Source: Dysidea avara
Lineage: Eukaryota; Porifera; Demospongiae; Dictyoceratida; Dysideidae
Length of the DNA: 64,000 nucleotides
Assembly: GCF_963678975.1 (NCBI RefSeq)
Contig: NC_089279.1
Location: 34,043,297-34,107,296, forward strand
Direction of reading: 5' to 3'
Positions 24,570-47,331 of this stretch are shown here, one piece after another. The position numbers were made by a program, and so were the translations under genes. Position 1 is the first letter of the stretch. Each line of letters opens with the position of its first letter. A model generated the notes under the pieces. It was not told the origin of the DNA and ran no database searches. It worked only from the letters and a program-made list of their open reading frames with translations.

Positions 24570-25340
24570 CGCTTTACAATAGTTTATTTGAACAAGTAAT
24601 TCAAACCCATACTGTTTGTTACAAATAGCAGATGATGAAGTTTAAGAAGCATATACATGGAACAAGAGACTAGATTCAAATTTTGTAGAGTTGTACAAAT
24701 ATTTGGCCTCAAACATTTTTACTGCTAACTTGAGATGATGTCTTACAGTAAGTAGCGCAAGCACATCTGATAGAAAAGGGAGTGGAAAGCAAGCAGAGAT
24801 CAATGAAAACCATCATTATGAAGCCATAGGAATTAGTAACATGACTCCTATATTAAAAGATGCTATAAGTTCAGTTTGGTGAAGTGTGTGAATTTTGCAG
24901 TTAACGATGCACCCACTCCAAAATTTTACTATGCATGTGCTAGCTAGAAAGCTATTAGAAGCTACAGTACAAGTGCAGTTGCATCTAAAGTACACATGGG
25001 CAAACAGAGCAAGAAGGGGAAAAGCTAGTCTCTTCTAGGAATCAACAAGAGGGTAAAAATTGTATTTGAAGTGTATAAAACTGGTAATACTGCTAAAAAT
25101 ATCTAACAGAACAGTCAACTATTCTTTAATAGAACATAGTCATCAAAACTCTTCTACACTATAAGGAGCAGTGTGCACATAATAGAGTCCATGGCCATGT
25201 GAATGTTTGTAAATTAGCTGTTAACCTCAATAGCTGCAGTTCCCATAGATCTTTTGCCAGCATATAGAATCACATATAATAAACTAAAGTTATTGGCTGT
25301 ATCCATGCTGTTTTATACAAACATGACAAACAGCTGTCAG
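24570..25340. other. No gene recognised
   Basis: AT-rich spacer; motif copies near 25103 and 25125. Confidence 0.5.
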
Positions 25341-27320
<1,980 letters not shown>

Positions 27321-27338
27321 TATTCACGTATAGTCAGA

Positions 27339-27346
27339 TGACGTCA
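27339..27346. promoter_or_regulatory. CRE/ATF palindrome upstream of Rab-like gene B
   Basis: Perfect TGACGTCA 18 bp upstream of the ATG at 27320. Consensus bZIP (CREB/ATF) site; occupancy is inference. Confidence 0.5.
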
Positions 27347-27360
27347 CTATGTTAGCCAGA

Positions 27361-27899
27361 GTCCTACGCAAAGAAAAAAAACTCCAGGCAATTAGTGACC
27401 TTAACCCTCGTCTCAAAGAAGTCATGCTGTTCAGGTACCCATATAGCTAGCGGGTTTTGAGATACGTACGTTATGACATACATTGTATTGCTCCTCTGTA
27501 TTGCTCCAAAGAACAGTGAAGTCTTACAAGAGGAACGACATAATTGTCTGTGGAGTACCAAACCGCAAATTAACTAAATACAGCTAGTCACGTGTTCCAA
27601 ACATGCCAACCAGTCACAAAGGCACTGCACATGGCACTCCATATAAAGTCCAGATAAATAAATTCAGCAGTTTATAAGCGTCTTCCATCAGACTTTTAAA
27701 TCTCTACATCTATAAAACCCTGGTGTACAACACATAGCAGGCCACCACACAGATAGACACTGCATGTACCTTAAAGTACTCTCCATACAAAATGATAGCG
27801 GCAGCCTTAATTTGGAACAAGCTAATGTGTGTATTGAAAATCCAATAAAAACTCAGCTTTTAATACAGGAAATCAACAATAAATTACAGAAATACATGG
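27361..27899. other. No gene recognised between the two Rab-like genes
   Basis: Upstream region of gene B and 3' flank of gene A. No clear AATAAA on the gene A strand close to its stop. Confidence 0.45.
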
Positions 27900-30800
27900 T
27901 TAACAGCAACCTCCTTTGCTTGGCTTTTTGCCAGTACTGGAGCCTACACTGTCAACCTGCACTTTGTCACTTCTGTGTGCTTGTGTATGAGGCTGCTGTC
28001 TGGTGTGTTGTTTCTTGTGGATAGCACTGATCAGGTCATTGAAAGACTTCATTACGTTATGACCAGTCTTAGCTGAGACAGAATAAAACAACTTTGTCTG
28101 CAGCTGCTCACAGCGTGCCTCCACTCTTGATTTCTCTACTTCATTGGGTAGGTCACACTTGTTCCCAATTAGAGCCCACTTGAAGGAATCCATATTAACG
28201 TGTTGAGATGCATCATCAATCCACTCCTGAAGGTTTTCAAATGTATAATTGTCTTCCAAGCAGTAGACCAAGAAAGCTCCATCAGCATTTCGGTAGAAAT
28301 TGTTGGTCAATGTTCTAAATCTTTCACCACCGCCTGTGTCCCAAAGTGATACCTGTTAACAAAATCATAATGTGACAAACTGAGCAGATATTATGACTTT
28401 AGTGCACACACACACACACACACACAGATCTGAATGTTCTATTAGAGTATTATTGCGACTATATCACCAACTGTTCTATTACAGTACTCAGTGTTTACAG
28501 AGCATTGGTAGGAACCACCCACTGTAGCAACTGCAAATTTCTGGTGTACTTTACAACTACAGAACCTTAGTGGAAAAAAAGTTGGAAGTGTAATTAAACT
28601 GTCCCAACAATAAAGCAAAATGTTTTCAAATCCAAACACTTGTAAGCTACCACCACGGAGTGAAAAGTAAGATTGATGATAACAAAAAGACCACCCAGAT
28701 CCTCCGAAGGCACATGGCAGTCTCCCCCAAGCCTTGCAAGCACAGTTCTGAGTGACTTGCAACCCATGGAGATATGAAGAAAAACTTCTCACTTTTTGTA
28801 GACAGTTGGCCTAATGGCCAATGTAATGGTAGTTACTGAAATGTACTTATAACCTCACCAACCACATGAAGTTTTAATTGTGGGTTTGAATTTAAATAGC
28901 TAATCTTGAAAATGTGTTTTCTAGATGGATACTTGTTACTTTGCCTGAAAAATAGTACATAAGCACATGTGGGCGCATCTGTGTAACTTGTTAGTGGTAG
29001 TGTGTACATGTACGCATATGTGCGTGTGCGTGTGCGTGTGTGTGTGTGTGTGGCATGACTAATGGCAGCACCCCTGTTCCTGACAAACTTTAGGCCATCT
29101 AAACTGTGCAATACATGTTTCAGCTATCAGTTTACAGCTCACATCCCCTCAATTACAATTACAAATACAATGGTATAATAAGCTCACAGCTTATATTTGA
29201 CTAAACGACAAGCATCACTGGAAAATACAATGCCAGCCCCAGAATCTGGAGAAGTACTTTCATACTAGGACAATAAATGGATTAATATGGGTTCGAATTA
29301 TGACATCACACATTTCACAAGAGCCCATCAGTGCATCTATAAGTCAACCATGTGTGAGATACTCAGCACATTCTACACTTAAACAATGAATGTAAATGAA
29401 TGTAAATGAATGTAAATGAATGTATATTTTTACCATTCACCAAGGTACATAACATCATGATCAATGCTACGGGCCAAAATATGATCAGATATTATATGGT
29501 TTTGGGGCAGCATTAATTGCTTTAGCCTTTGTGCTGGATAGATACATACCATGTTGATCAATGATGGCTGCTAAGTGACAACTTGCTGTGCTCACTTTTA
29601 TTCTGTTTAGAGTGGACTGTACCAGTTATGTTGAACAGCTAAGAAATGCGATTTGTACAGCAACTATATGGCAAATAAATTATGGGCACTTTTATCATAA
29701 CTCATGACTGAAACAGACTATGAAGACAGACACTTTACTCGGTGTGGTCACCATGAACAGGTGGGTTCATCCATCAACATTCCTACATCCATCTGTCACA
29801 CAACCAGAAAGTAACTCCAGTAAAGAAACAACGAAACTATATTACCCTTCAGTATACAGCAAGTGAATCTAATGATGCACTTTTTATCATGCGATATTTC
29901 AATGTGTTTCATTAGTAAACAAATGTCATGCGAAGTTCCAATGTCACATATTATGAACCTTCGAACATCATCTTTTGAAGCTAATTAATTGTTCAGGAGG
30001 CATGTAAGAATTTCAAGCTCATCATACAGTACAGTAGTACTGTATATTAGAGATCATGAAGGGTAGCACCTTTTCACTAAGCAGAAATCCCTCACAATAG
30101 CTTCATAGCGTCTTGACAGTATTAGTTTGGTAGAATGAAGCCCAAAAGTGTCTCCAGAATGGCCAAAAACGCTTCAGATAGGTCACTACGGAATTTTATA
30201 CTTTTTTATTCAGTGGAAGTTTCTTTTGACTACCTAACTGACTGACTGACTAATGCCTTCATACAAGTATAACTTGATAACGGCTAAGGCTACAAGCTTG
30301 ATTTTTTCAACATTCGACATCACTTTAACCCGACAGGTGCCTTTTGGCATGCCGCAATATGTACAGTGCACTCATCATGGACTCTCCTTTGTGTCTCATT
30401 CCTTTTTTCTGACAACCCAAGATGTCAATTTGTGGTAGCTTGATGACATTTGTAAATGGGAATTGTCCGCATTTTCTGGATTGACTACAGAGGTGCTTCT
30501 CCTACTGTTCTTCGTTTGTAACACTTTGAAACAGGCTGAACATAATTGAAAGCGAAGTGTAATGGCCACTTCACTTTCAAGTCGTCGAATCATCCATATT
30601 ATCCGTGGTGACTGGATCGATTGCAGAGGCCCTTCTCCTACTGTTCTTCGCCTGTAACACTGTGTAACAGGCTGAACATAGAGGCATATTGGCCACTTAA
30701 CTTTTTGAGTCAGTAATTATTAATAGTTGAGGTGCGTGTTCAGATAAATACACTAATAAACTCAGGTGCCATTCTTTCTTTGATGCGGTGTGCACGGGTT

Positions 30801-33043
30801 CACCAGTCACAATAATGTTACAAAAAACAAGGAAAATTATGAATTTCAAGTTCCAATTAGGGATCACGGGAAAAAAGTAGGGAAACAAGAGAGATTGCCT
30901 ACACTTGCAAATATACTAGTGGACTGCAGGTGTAGGTGAACTCCCTTCTTTTCATTGCTATATATCAGGTAACAGTAAAATGGGGGAAAAAATGGTTTCT
31001 TTTTCAGCATTAGCGATAGATGCATTTCTAGTTGCTATAAAAAAAATTTAAACCAACTCTCATTGCAACATATCTATAAAGCAGTTGCACAAATACTTAC
31101 ATTAGACACGCTTAGCAAAATGTGTGGCAACAATCCATTGTCAAATGGCGTATTCAATTCTACTGCCACAGCGCAAGGACAGATAGCTTAACCACTAAAG
31201 TGTTACATTCACCTATCATAAAGGTAATAATATACTAGAGGAATGAGGTCTGGTTTCTGAAAATTCCACCTTTTACTGGTTCATTCACAAAGCCAGATAC
31301 CTACCGTATAAGCAGAAAATTTGGCAAGGAATTAAATTTGGTAGTTGGCAAATTTTCACTGAAACAAATATAAATCCACCAAAAGAGATCGAAAACACAG
31401 AAGGGATGAGACTTGTGAACCTATGCAACTAATTCTGATAAAGATCTAGCCAACATTGAAATATATTATTACTAGCTACTAAGTATGGTCCCACAGCTAC
31501 AGCTAGTCATTTCCCTGCACGTTTCAGATTTTTCGTATGTAGGCTAGAGGCATCTGCAAGGCACATTCTCCCTACACCCGTTGATGTATCCTGTGTCAGA
31601 TAATTACTGTAGCTACCTTACTTGTGGTCTCGGCCTTGGATGCAGCTATAAAACTCAAAGCTATCACTCAAGCTCAGGCCTTAATTTAATTTTTAAGGTG
31701 CCAAGGACAAATGTCCTTACGTATTCACAAATGTACAGACATAGCGTCAAATTGTACAGACATGAGCTAGACGAGCACTTTTTATACACTGCTGGAATTG
31801 GAATAGAGAATTTCCATTGAGAGTTTTGAGGTTAAACACAACCACATAGCTGCAATATATCACCAGGCTGTGGGTCATTACAGCTGCTGGTGATAGCAGT
31901 ACACAAAGGGGAGGAGGCATTGGTAAATCCTTGGTTTGAGAAAGTGTAGTATCTCCTAGCAACCAAGTGACAGTTATTGTTAGCACTACAAACAGACATG
32001 TACACATCAGCTTTTATGGTACCACTATAGGTTTTGCAAGGTCATGTGTGTCCACCCAAAACTAATTATGTGCAGACATTGTGCTATTTGTTAGGATTTT
32101 GTCCGTTGACCGCACGTTAATTTAAGGCCTGCAAGCTGCTATGACTATCCTTTGGTTTCGTGATGCCATCTGAAATTTTCAATGTGGTCCGTGTATGATT
32201 AGCATGGGCCCAAACAAGCAAGACAGACCGTCAAATTTAAATAGACAAGTTGTTTAATTCGTCAAATATTGTTTCTGTCAAATTTTCTGTTTATACGGTA
32301 TCCATCTTTACTAAGAAAGAAAGCTCACCATACCAACTTACGGGTGGACCTGTTTCGAAAATGCATGGGAAAATACATGCTATTTTTGGCATGTAGCCAG
32401 AAAGCAAACAGGCCATGCTCTCGCTACTCTAGTACCCGATAACAGAAGATTATCAACACCAACATAGCTTGATTGTTAGTCACTCTACAATAGCAGGACA
32501 AGGAAACACGCAATTTTCCTAGAACCTGGCTGTACAAATGCCACACATTTTACCGTGTTTCAGTTGAACGCCACACCTGTGACATCACATGCAACCACTC
32601 TATAGCCAAACTCTAAATAACGTTATGTATACGCTGGCAAAAAATCCTAGACACACATACAAATACCACTATTTAGCACCAAATGTGATAGCTTCAAGCT
32701 CTTGCTACAGGACCCTTCAATGCCTCTCAGGTTGCAACAAGCAAGGAAACTGTATCACTTTAATGTTGATAATATTCATTGCTCGAATTACTACTCAAAT
32801 TGGATAAAGCGTATCGTATGATAGGGAGAATAACTCTTGTTACAAACTCTACAACAATGCTACTGGACTCACATTAACTTGGTCATCTCCTATAGTAGTG
32901 GTGTATGTGTGTCGGTCAGCGCCTTGAGTTGATTGGCCGTCATGAAATCTACCCGTCTTGATTCTGTTGAACAGCGATGTCTTGCCAACGCCTGCTTCAC
33001 CCAGCAATATTATCTTGTATTCGTATTGCTCACGGTTGGCCAT
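27900..33043 (-). CDS. Rab-like small GTPase with altered switch II, two exons
   Basis: Exon 1 is 33043-32873 and exon 2 is 28352-27900, phase 0, with a 4.5-kb GT-AG intron (GTGAGT donor, ttgttaacag acceptor); 207 residues, the usual Rab length. Visible: P-loop GEAGVGKTS (about 15-23), effector-region Thr in STQGAD, G3 WDTGGGE, G4 NKCD, G5 SAK, and a C-terminal GGCC for double geranylgeranylation. Normal Rabs have DTAGQE; here Ala and the catalytic Gln are both Gly, predicting weak intrinsic GTP hydrolysis. Role by family: membrane trafficking switch; the specific subfamily is not recognised. It is divergently paired with the YccV-domain gene, start codons 158 bp apart. Two decayed paralogues lie at 25.3-27.3 and 12.4 kb. 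Confidence 0.92.
30080..30960 (+). repeat. Dispersed 0.8-kb repeat, copy 1
   Basis: Matches 36170-36950 along its length: taattagtttggtagaatgaag-like start, agccttcataca, gacatcactttaac, aggtgccttttggcat, gattgactacagaggtgctt, ggctgaacata, ccattctttctttgatg, caccagtcac and a final cctacac...ctcccttc. A 130-bp internal piece (gattgactacagaggtgcttctcctactgttcttcg-like) is duplicated within this copy near 30478 and 30612. No coding potential. Confidence 0.7.
31302..32300. mobile_element. 999-bp terminal-inverted-repeat element
   Basis: The left end taccgtataagcagaaaatt and the right end aattttctgtttatacggta are near-perfect complements, with further pairing just inside. No transposase was recognised, so probably a non-autonomous DNA transposon, or two insertions sharing ends. 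Confidence 0.6.
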
Positions 33044-33201
33044 GTCTTGATCTTCCTACGACAAAAATGGCCGAAAAGTTGTCTCGTGCACCAGCGTTCA
33101 CGCCCCAGAGCAAAAAAATCACCGATCTTACGTCATATAAGTGTGACGTTATCATAACATTCAATTTTGTTTTGGTGCGCAATATTTAGAGTTCATTCAC
33201 C
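33044..33201. promoter_or_regulatory. Bidirectional promoter between Rab-like and YccV-domain genes
   Basis: 158 bp separate the divergent start codons at 33043 (minus) and 33202 (plus). The interval has the CRE-like sites TTACGTCA (about 33128-33135) and TGACGTTA (about 33144-33151) and a YY1-like aaaATGGCCG (33065-33074). There is no TATA box for either gene; the motif calls are by eye. Confidence 0.6.
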
Positions 33202-41591
<8,390 letters not shown>

Positions 41592-42940
41592 CAATAGTTG
41601 TCATCCATCAATATTATTTATGTACAAATTTCATGATCTTATATATGAACAATTTTATCACAATGTGTTTGTGACTGACATCTACTATTAGCCTGTATAG
41701 AGGATATACAGGAGGCGTGGCAGCATATCGTTTACCCATCATTAACTTGCATATGCACGTGCAGACGCAATTTTTTTTTTAATTGAAACTAAGAAAATAT
41801 GACTACAACTAAAACAAAAATTACCCTAGTACATAAGAGGCAATTGGAAACAGTGGGAATGGAGAACAGAATGGTCAAATAGTACAACCGAAAAGAATCT
41901 AAATGGTTGTTTAGATGGATTCTTTTCAGTTGGTAAGTAGCTTGTAATCAGCAATGCAGTTTAGCCACAAACATTGGGAGGGTCAGACAGAAGAATCTTG
42001 TTTTTGTCTGCTATTATAAGCATTCTCAAAGCTTATCACTGATGTGGGTAACTACTAAGAGACTGGAAATGTACATCAGTTGTACATGCATAGCTGGACT
42101 AGACGTGGCTTTGCTGTATATAGCTGTTGTGTTTTGCTGCCCAGACCTCAGTATAATATAGCTACATAGTGAACAGTCTGGTGCATCATAGAAACTTTAA
42201 GATGAACCCACTGTTGAAATTCTTCATTACTAGCCAGTGACACTAGTGCTGTTGGTGCCACATACAGTGACTATGACAATGATATAGCTACTTACCCTGG
42301 CACACTCAAAGTAGATTGCAAGTGCTTGATGGAGACAGTGATCAGGAGTCTATAAGAAGATGGTGCTATGTTGCCAACAGATTAACTAGTTGCATGGTTG
42401 TACCATCCCTGATTGAATGGTTTCCTTGAGTCTACAAGTAGCAGTCAGCCATTACTGAAAGATAAATGGTACTGTCTAAACTGCAACAAGTCAAGATGTC
42501 AGTCAAAGGGAGAATAAGTGTTTATTATAATCTGCACTTGAATCTTGTGTGTCAATTCAACTGGTCAGTATTTAGTTTTGATACAGTGGCATGGTCAGTG
42601 ACCACCATGCAGTGATGAGACTCACATCGAGATAGGCTAGATCCTCAGAATCAGGCCTTAGATTTTTGGTACTACTACAGGATACACGTAAACAATAATA
42701 ATTATTACTACAGGATCACAATGGTTAGCTACTATTATTATTATCTACAGAAAAATAATTTTGATTCTCTCACACATGATCTGATTCTCTGTATCAGTAA
42801 AATAGACTGAACAATTGTCTGCGCCATGCTCAACATGAACTCTGATGGTGGCATGGGTAGTTGGTGTGAAATATCATTACAATAACTCATTCGCAGCAGC
42901 AGCAGCAGCATCAACTAGTTAGTCATTTATGCCAGCTTGT
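41592..42940. other. No gene recognised
   Basis: Short hairpin gaaaagaatc...gattcttttc near 41893-41933 and a short (AGC)n near 42894-42912. No coding signal. Confidence 0.5.
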
Positions 42941-42944
42941 CTCC

Positions 42945-43035
42945 TTGATATCTTTAGTAAGGCTTTACAGCAAAGTGCTGAAGGTTTGCAGGACACCTGG
43001 TCCTGCAGGAGAGAGACATCTTGTTTTGTTAAGAC
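42945..43035 (-). repeat. SINE tail fragment related to the 62-kb SINEs
   Basis: The complement of ctttacagcaaagtgctgaa and gacacctggtcctgcag matches the 3' part of the two SINE copies at 62.4-62.8 kb (aggaccaggtgtcctacaga, ccttcagcacttatgctgta). Confidence 0.65.
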
Positions 43036-43061
43036 AATCCCCTCAAAAACACCTTTGGTGT

Positions 43062-43522
43062 AAAAAGGCACGTCCAAGAAACTACAAATATCTGACCCCA
43101 TGTGAAAACAGCTCAGCTGTAGAAAAAGACTCAATGAAATGAACTGGTAACTGAAAGAGCTGATATCTGAAGTGGCCAAGAACAATGTTACTACAACTGA
43201 CTATGATTACCAGATTTACCAAGAAAATGCAAGAATACCTTGGCTGTAAAACAGGCAAATAAAAGTAACTATAAATCAAAACAGCTGATATCTGAAGCGG
43301 CCAAGAATAAAAGTTAGGTTGATACAACTAACTACAATTATTAACTTGTAACATTAAATCATTCAACTATGTTCGGTAATCATAGTCAGTTGTAGTAACA
43401 TTGATTCTTGGCCGCTTCAGATATCAGCTCTTTCAGTTACCAGTTCATTTCATGGACTACAGCTGAGCTGTTTTTACATGCATGGGGTTACAGATACTTG
43501 TAGTTTCTTGGATGTGCCTTTT
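43062..43522. mobile_element. Large inverted-repeat element (about 460 bp)
   Basis: The left arm 43062-43220 pairs with 43374-43522 (aaaaggcacgtccaagaaac with the near-complement gtttcttggatgtgcctttt; gctgatatctgaag with cttcagatatcagc). A third partial copy sits at 43280-43330. No transposase frame. Confidence 0.75.
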
Positions 43523-45631
43523 GTATAATTTACAGACTCAATGTTCAAGCTATTGGGATGTATGATGAATTCTGCCTTGTGGTTACTATCTTGATATAGC
43601 AACTCTGGGATCTGGGATCTGGGAGTGGTTTCAGACAGAGATATAAATATTCAGCTATATTGTTTTGATGATTGTTCTATTAGAGTATTTTATTGCCTGA
43701 CTGTTCTATCAATCATTCTGTATTAATTTATCAATGAATAAAACCTGCTATGGCCACTAGTGGCCGTAATGTCCTGAGGAAATTGGTTTGCCACTCACAG
43801 CACATACAAGATGCTTTTTTGAGGATTTTGAAAGAGATCACAAACATTAACTATTATTTTTATTTTACTACATAGCTACAGGCACACACTTACATTAATA
43901 ACAAGCACAAGACAACACTAAATGTGACCGAATTTTGGAAAGTCACCCATATGGGCGTGCCTGAAATAATTAGAATTTTCATGTTTGGTGAGTTGCTATT
44001 AAGAGTAGGATACAGTTTTAAAAATATTTCAAGAATTTTCTGGTAATTCAAGGTATTGGCAATGGCTTACAATCGTTAACAAGTTGATTTGAACTATAAA
44101 GCTTGTTATTTGATCATTAAATACTTTAGGTGTCAAATGCACCCACATGGTTGATTTTCCAAAATTCTGTCACAAATGCGTAACACTGTACACACATGGA
44201 TATGTTCACATGCATACACCACATATTAGTTGTACTTCATGCAATATAAGTTCATATCACATCTGAAATATATGCTCTTATAGGTGAGCTGGTAGCGCCC
44301 TCACTAAGTGTTAGAAAGTTCTTGCAGTGCTCCAAACAGAGGTACTAAGGGGTGAAGAATTATCATTGACATCATATATATTCAATCACAATAATTGTTG
44401 AAATGTGAAATCAATATTAATTGCTTATGTACTGTATCAGCATTTTTATGTTGATGTGCATGATTTAGCTACTCACAATTATCATGAGTACGAGTAATTA
44501 ACTTTTTTGGTATGATGGTAGAGTGTAGTAATGTGTTACACTGAGAGGCAGAGGAGATAACTTTTAGAGGAAGGGCAGGGCCAGTGATCTGAGGGTACAT
44601 ACACATTATAATTAGTGCGCTTTTCATATGCAGAACATGCCAAATATGAGGATCTGCTGGGGGTATACAATATGCGTATGCCTCACAGGAAATTTATCCC
44701 TTTGAAAGAATTTGAGAATGACTTCAAACTTTCAGAATTCAGTCCATAATATTTGACTGTTGTTAAAATGGTGACTGCTCTATTAGGGTATCTATAGATT
44801 TTAAGCTCAAATCAGATCTTCCATATACAAGAGTATATGTAGCTAGTTAGAACAATTCATATTATTATAACTTTATATACCTAAGATGGAAAACTGGAGA
44901 ATGACAGACCACTCCAATACATTAACTGTGTACTACCTTTACACCCATATCTTCAGACGAAAACAAAAGTCTGAGTAGACGGTGAAAGTCAAACTGATTA
45001 GCTTAAGCATTTGGTCCAAGGACACACGGTCATGATGATCCATGGGTGAGCATTTTATGTACCACATTATTGTTGCAAGCACTGTTGAGAAATTAATATA
45101 CAGTAACAAGCTGACATTAATAGACTGTGTTTAGGGAAAGTCCTTTCACACCACCAGTAGATGGACATGAACTCTTGTGTGCTATTATAGATTGTCACTA
45201 GAGTTGTGTGCTGCCCAAATCTAACTAAAGCATTAATAGTTGGGCAGAAGTTGATGGTGGTCAGGCAAGGAACTGTGATGGCTCGGTAAATATGCCGGCT
45301 GATGCCCATTCTTAGTTACACCGCGACAGTAATATTGTTCAATATAATCTGTTTCATTAGCATTATGATAATTAATATAAATTAAGTCAGTAGTGAATTA
45401 GTTGACTATAGTGTCTTCTTCAGTTATATCGAGGTAGATGTTAGTGGCGTCTAAACAGATGGGAATATTAATTTAATAGACATTATAAATGAATTTCAGT
45501 ACCTTCTGTGGTCATGGAGCAAGTTGTACTGCAACTGATCAATCTTTTGATTTTAGCATATATCTTCGCCACCTGGTCTTCTTGTTGGTGGCACAACTAT
45601 CGAGCCGGGTCACCTCACCATCTTGCCCTTT
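43523..45631. other. No gene recognised
   Basis: AT-rich spacer; motif copies at 43674, 43702 and 44768. No domain or RNA gene recognised. Confidence 0.5.
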
Positions 45632-47331
45632 CTAATAGCTCATCTTCCAAATCTCCTTCACTCTTGTCTTACTGGATTCTAGTGCCTGTTGCATTGCTTG
45701 TAGCTGCTCTTGTAAAGTAGCCTTCTCTTGAGTTAGTGTATCTACTGTGGCTTGTAGCTCATCTCTCTCGTTACGAATTGTCTCCAGCTCATTGGATTTG
45801 TCAGTACAGCATAAAAATACTTATGAAATGGTTTAAAATGCAAAAACTACTGCTATAATCCCTAGCTCTAGCTTCATAATATGTTCTTACTTCAAATCCA
45901 GCCCAGAATCTATCTTGGTGGTACCCACTGACATACCAACCCAGCAGCAACAACACAAAGCAGATAATGATAACTGCCAAGATGTTCAACATTGCAACAG
46001 TCTTTAGCTTACAATACTGGGACAGTAAATAACACTGCAAGACCACTTGCGAGGTCACAAAATAGGTGTAATAGGACTGCCTACTTGTTCAGTATTGACA
46101 CCCTCCACTGTGAAGGAGGGAAAATTGTTTATAATAAAAATACTTACACTTTAACAATCCCAGGCTATAGGACATCAATCATAATACAGCCCATGTAGTG
46201 TGGTAAAACCTCCCTAATCTGACACCAAGAGTACATATTATGTACTCTTGCTGACACCTCTGTAAATAATAGAAGCTGACATTATTGTGATGTACCAAAA
46301 ACATTTTGTATGTACTATACTCAATCCTCTGACTCAATATTAATCGACACAATGAGTGTCGGATAATAGAGGTTTCATTGTACATAAGTGGTGACAATAC
46401 AAACCAGCAACTGAATAGCTACTACACAAAGTTGTTAAGCAGATAGGGTTACGCAGGAAACATAATAAAACACTTTCTACATGCAACTTTACAAAACAAC
46501 TAAGAAAGAAGCCAATCTCTTGAACCTGTCTGACATGGTCTTGGTAGGCATTTTAGAGACCTGAGGTAGGGTTTCCACTCAAAATACGAAAGTGCTCATT
46601 TATATTATTTGTAGCGATTTTCACATAGGCCAACCTTTAAGATACAACAAACAAGTGTTAATTTGTTGTTAAAATATCTTTAGCGCTTGGTAACAGCATA
46701 GTTTTAGAATGCGTAAATGATCAAAAAGTGGTCACGTGACCAAAGATCCCACAATAGTTCGAGTTACACACTTTGTGCATGCTACGGAACTACAAGATGT
46801 AGAAAATGTTACTGAGGTAAGAAACATGACAATTGTGTCCTAGTTCACCCTATGAACTGGTTTTAGCCATAATTATTGTTTGAATATCACCTATTGAATT
46901 GCTGGTCACGTGACCACTTTTTGAGTATTTACGCATGCTAAAAACTACACTGATACCAAGTGCTAAAGCATTTTAACAACAAATAAATGGTTGTTTGTTA
47001 TATCTTAAAGGTCAGCCTGTGTGAAAATCGCCAAAAACAACAAAAAGAGACACTTTCATATTTTGAGTTGGAAACCCTACCTGAGGAATGGCACAATAAT
47101 CACGGGAGATTAAGCTGAAGGTCTCTATAAATAGCACAAAGATAGCTGGATTAGTGAATAACTGATGGCTCGTGCAACTCTGGTCACTGCCAGTAATGGC
47201 AGCTTCCTGATTATATTAGTGCTAAAATAACTTACTGGTATATAGGCTCCCCAGATGAATACAATCATCTTTGATCCAGCTTTGCACTTCTGATGGATGT
47301 TGTGACTGGAATCCAGCAAAGTACATGACAT
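45632..47331 (-). CDS. Candidate three-exon membrane/coiled-coil protein
   Basis: Proposed exons: 47331-47236, 46034-45891 and 45787-45632, phase 0 throughout, with donors GTAAGT and GTAAGA and acceptors gtcttgcag and tccaatgag (a weak acceptor, but preceded by a tactgac branch-like site); 131 residues. Exon 2 encodes MLNILAVIIICFVLLLLGW, a clear membrane helix, followed by YVSGYHQDRFWAGFE. Exon 3 encodes a heptad-like coiled coil (LETIRNERDELQATVD..., LQEQLQAMQQALE) ending KMSY and a stop. An alternative join (phase 1, acceptor cctcgcaag) would use another frame of exon 1 (AGFQSQHPSEVQSW). No family recognised. The membrane and coiled-coil exons are firmer than exon 1. Confidence 0.42.
46197..46382. 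mobile_element. Pogo-like MITE (about 185 bp)
   Basis: The ends aacctccctaatctgacac and gtgtcggataatagaggttt are imperfect inverted repeats resembling the AACCTC..TTATCC.GA ends of the element at 35513. In intron 1 of the candidate membrane protein gene. Confidence 0.55.
46567..47079. mobile_element. hAT-like MITE (513 bp) with long inverted repeats
   Basis: Ends tagggtttccactcaaaata and the near-complement tattttgagttggaaaccct; arms of about 175 bp each; identical 7-bp flanks CCTGAGG (46560-46566 and 47080-47086). TAGGG-type termini fit hAT. The centre carries the palindrome gtcacgtgac in both arms. Confidence 0.8.

Larger units (their letters stand above)
28353..32872. other. Intron of the Rab-like gene: repeats only
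   Basis: Contains a (CA)n run near 28405-28427, motif copies at 28438 and 28471, a GT-rich tract near 29020-29051, (gaatgtaaat)4 near 29388-29424, a copy of the 0.8-kb dispersed repeat (30080-30960) and a 999-bp inverted-repeat element (31302-32300). No exon was recognised on either strand. Confidence 0.6.
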
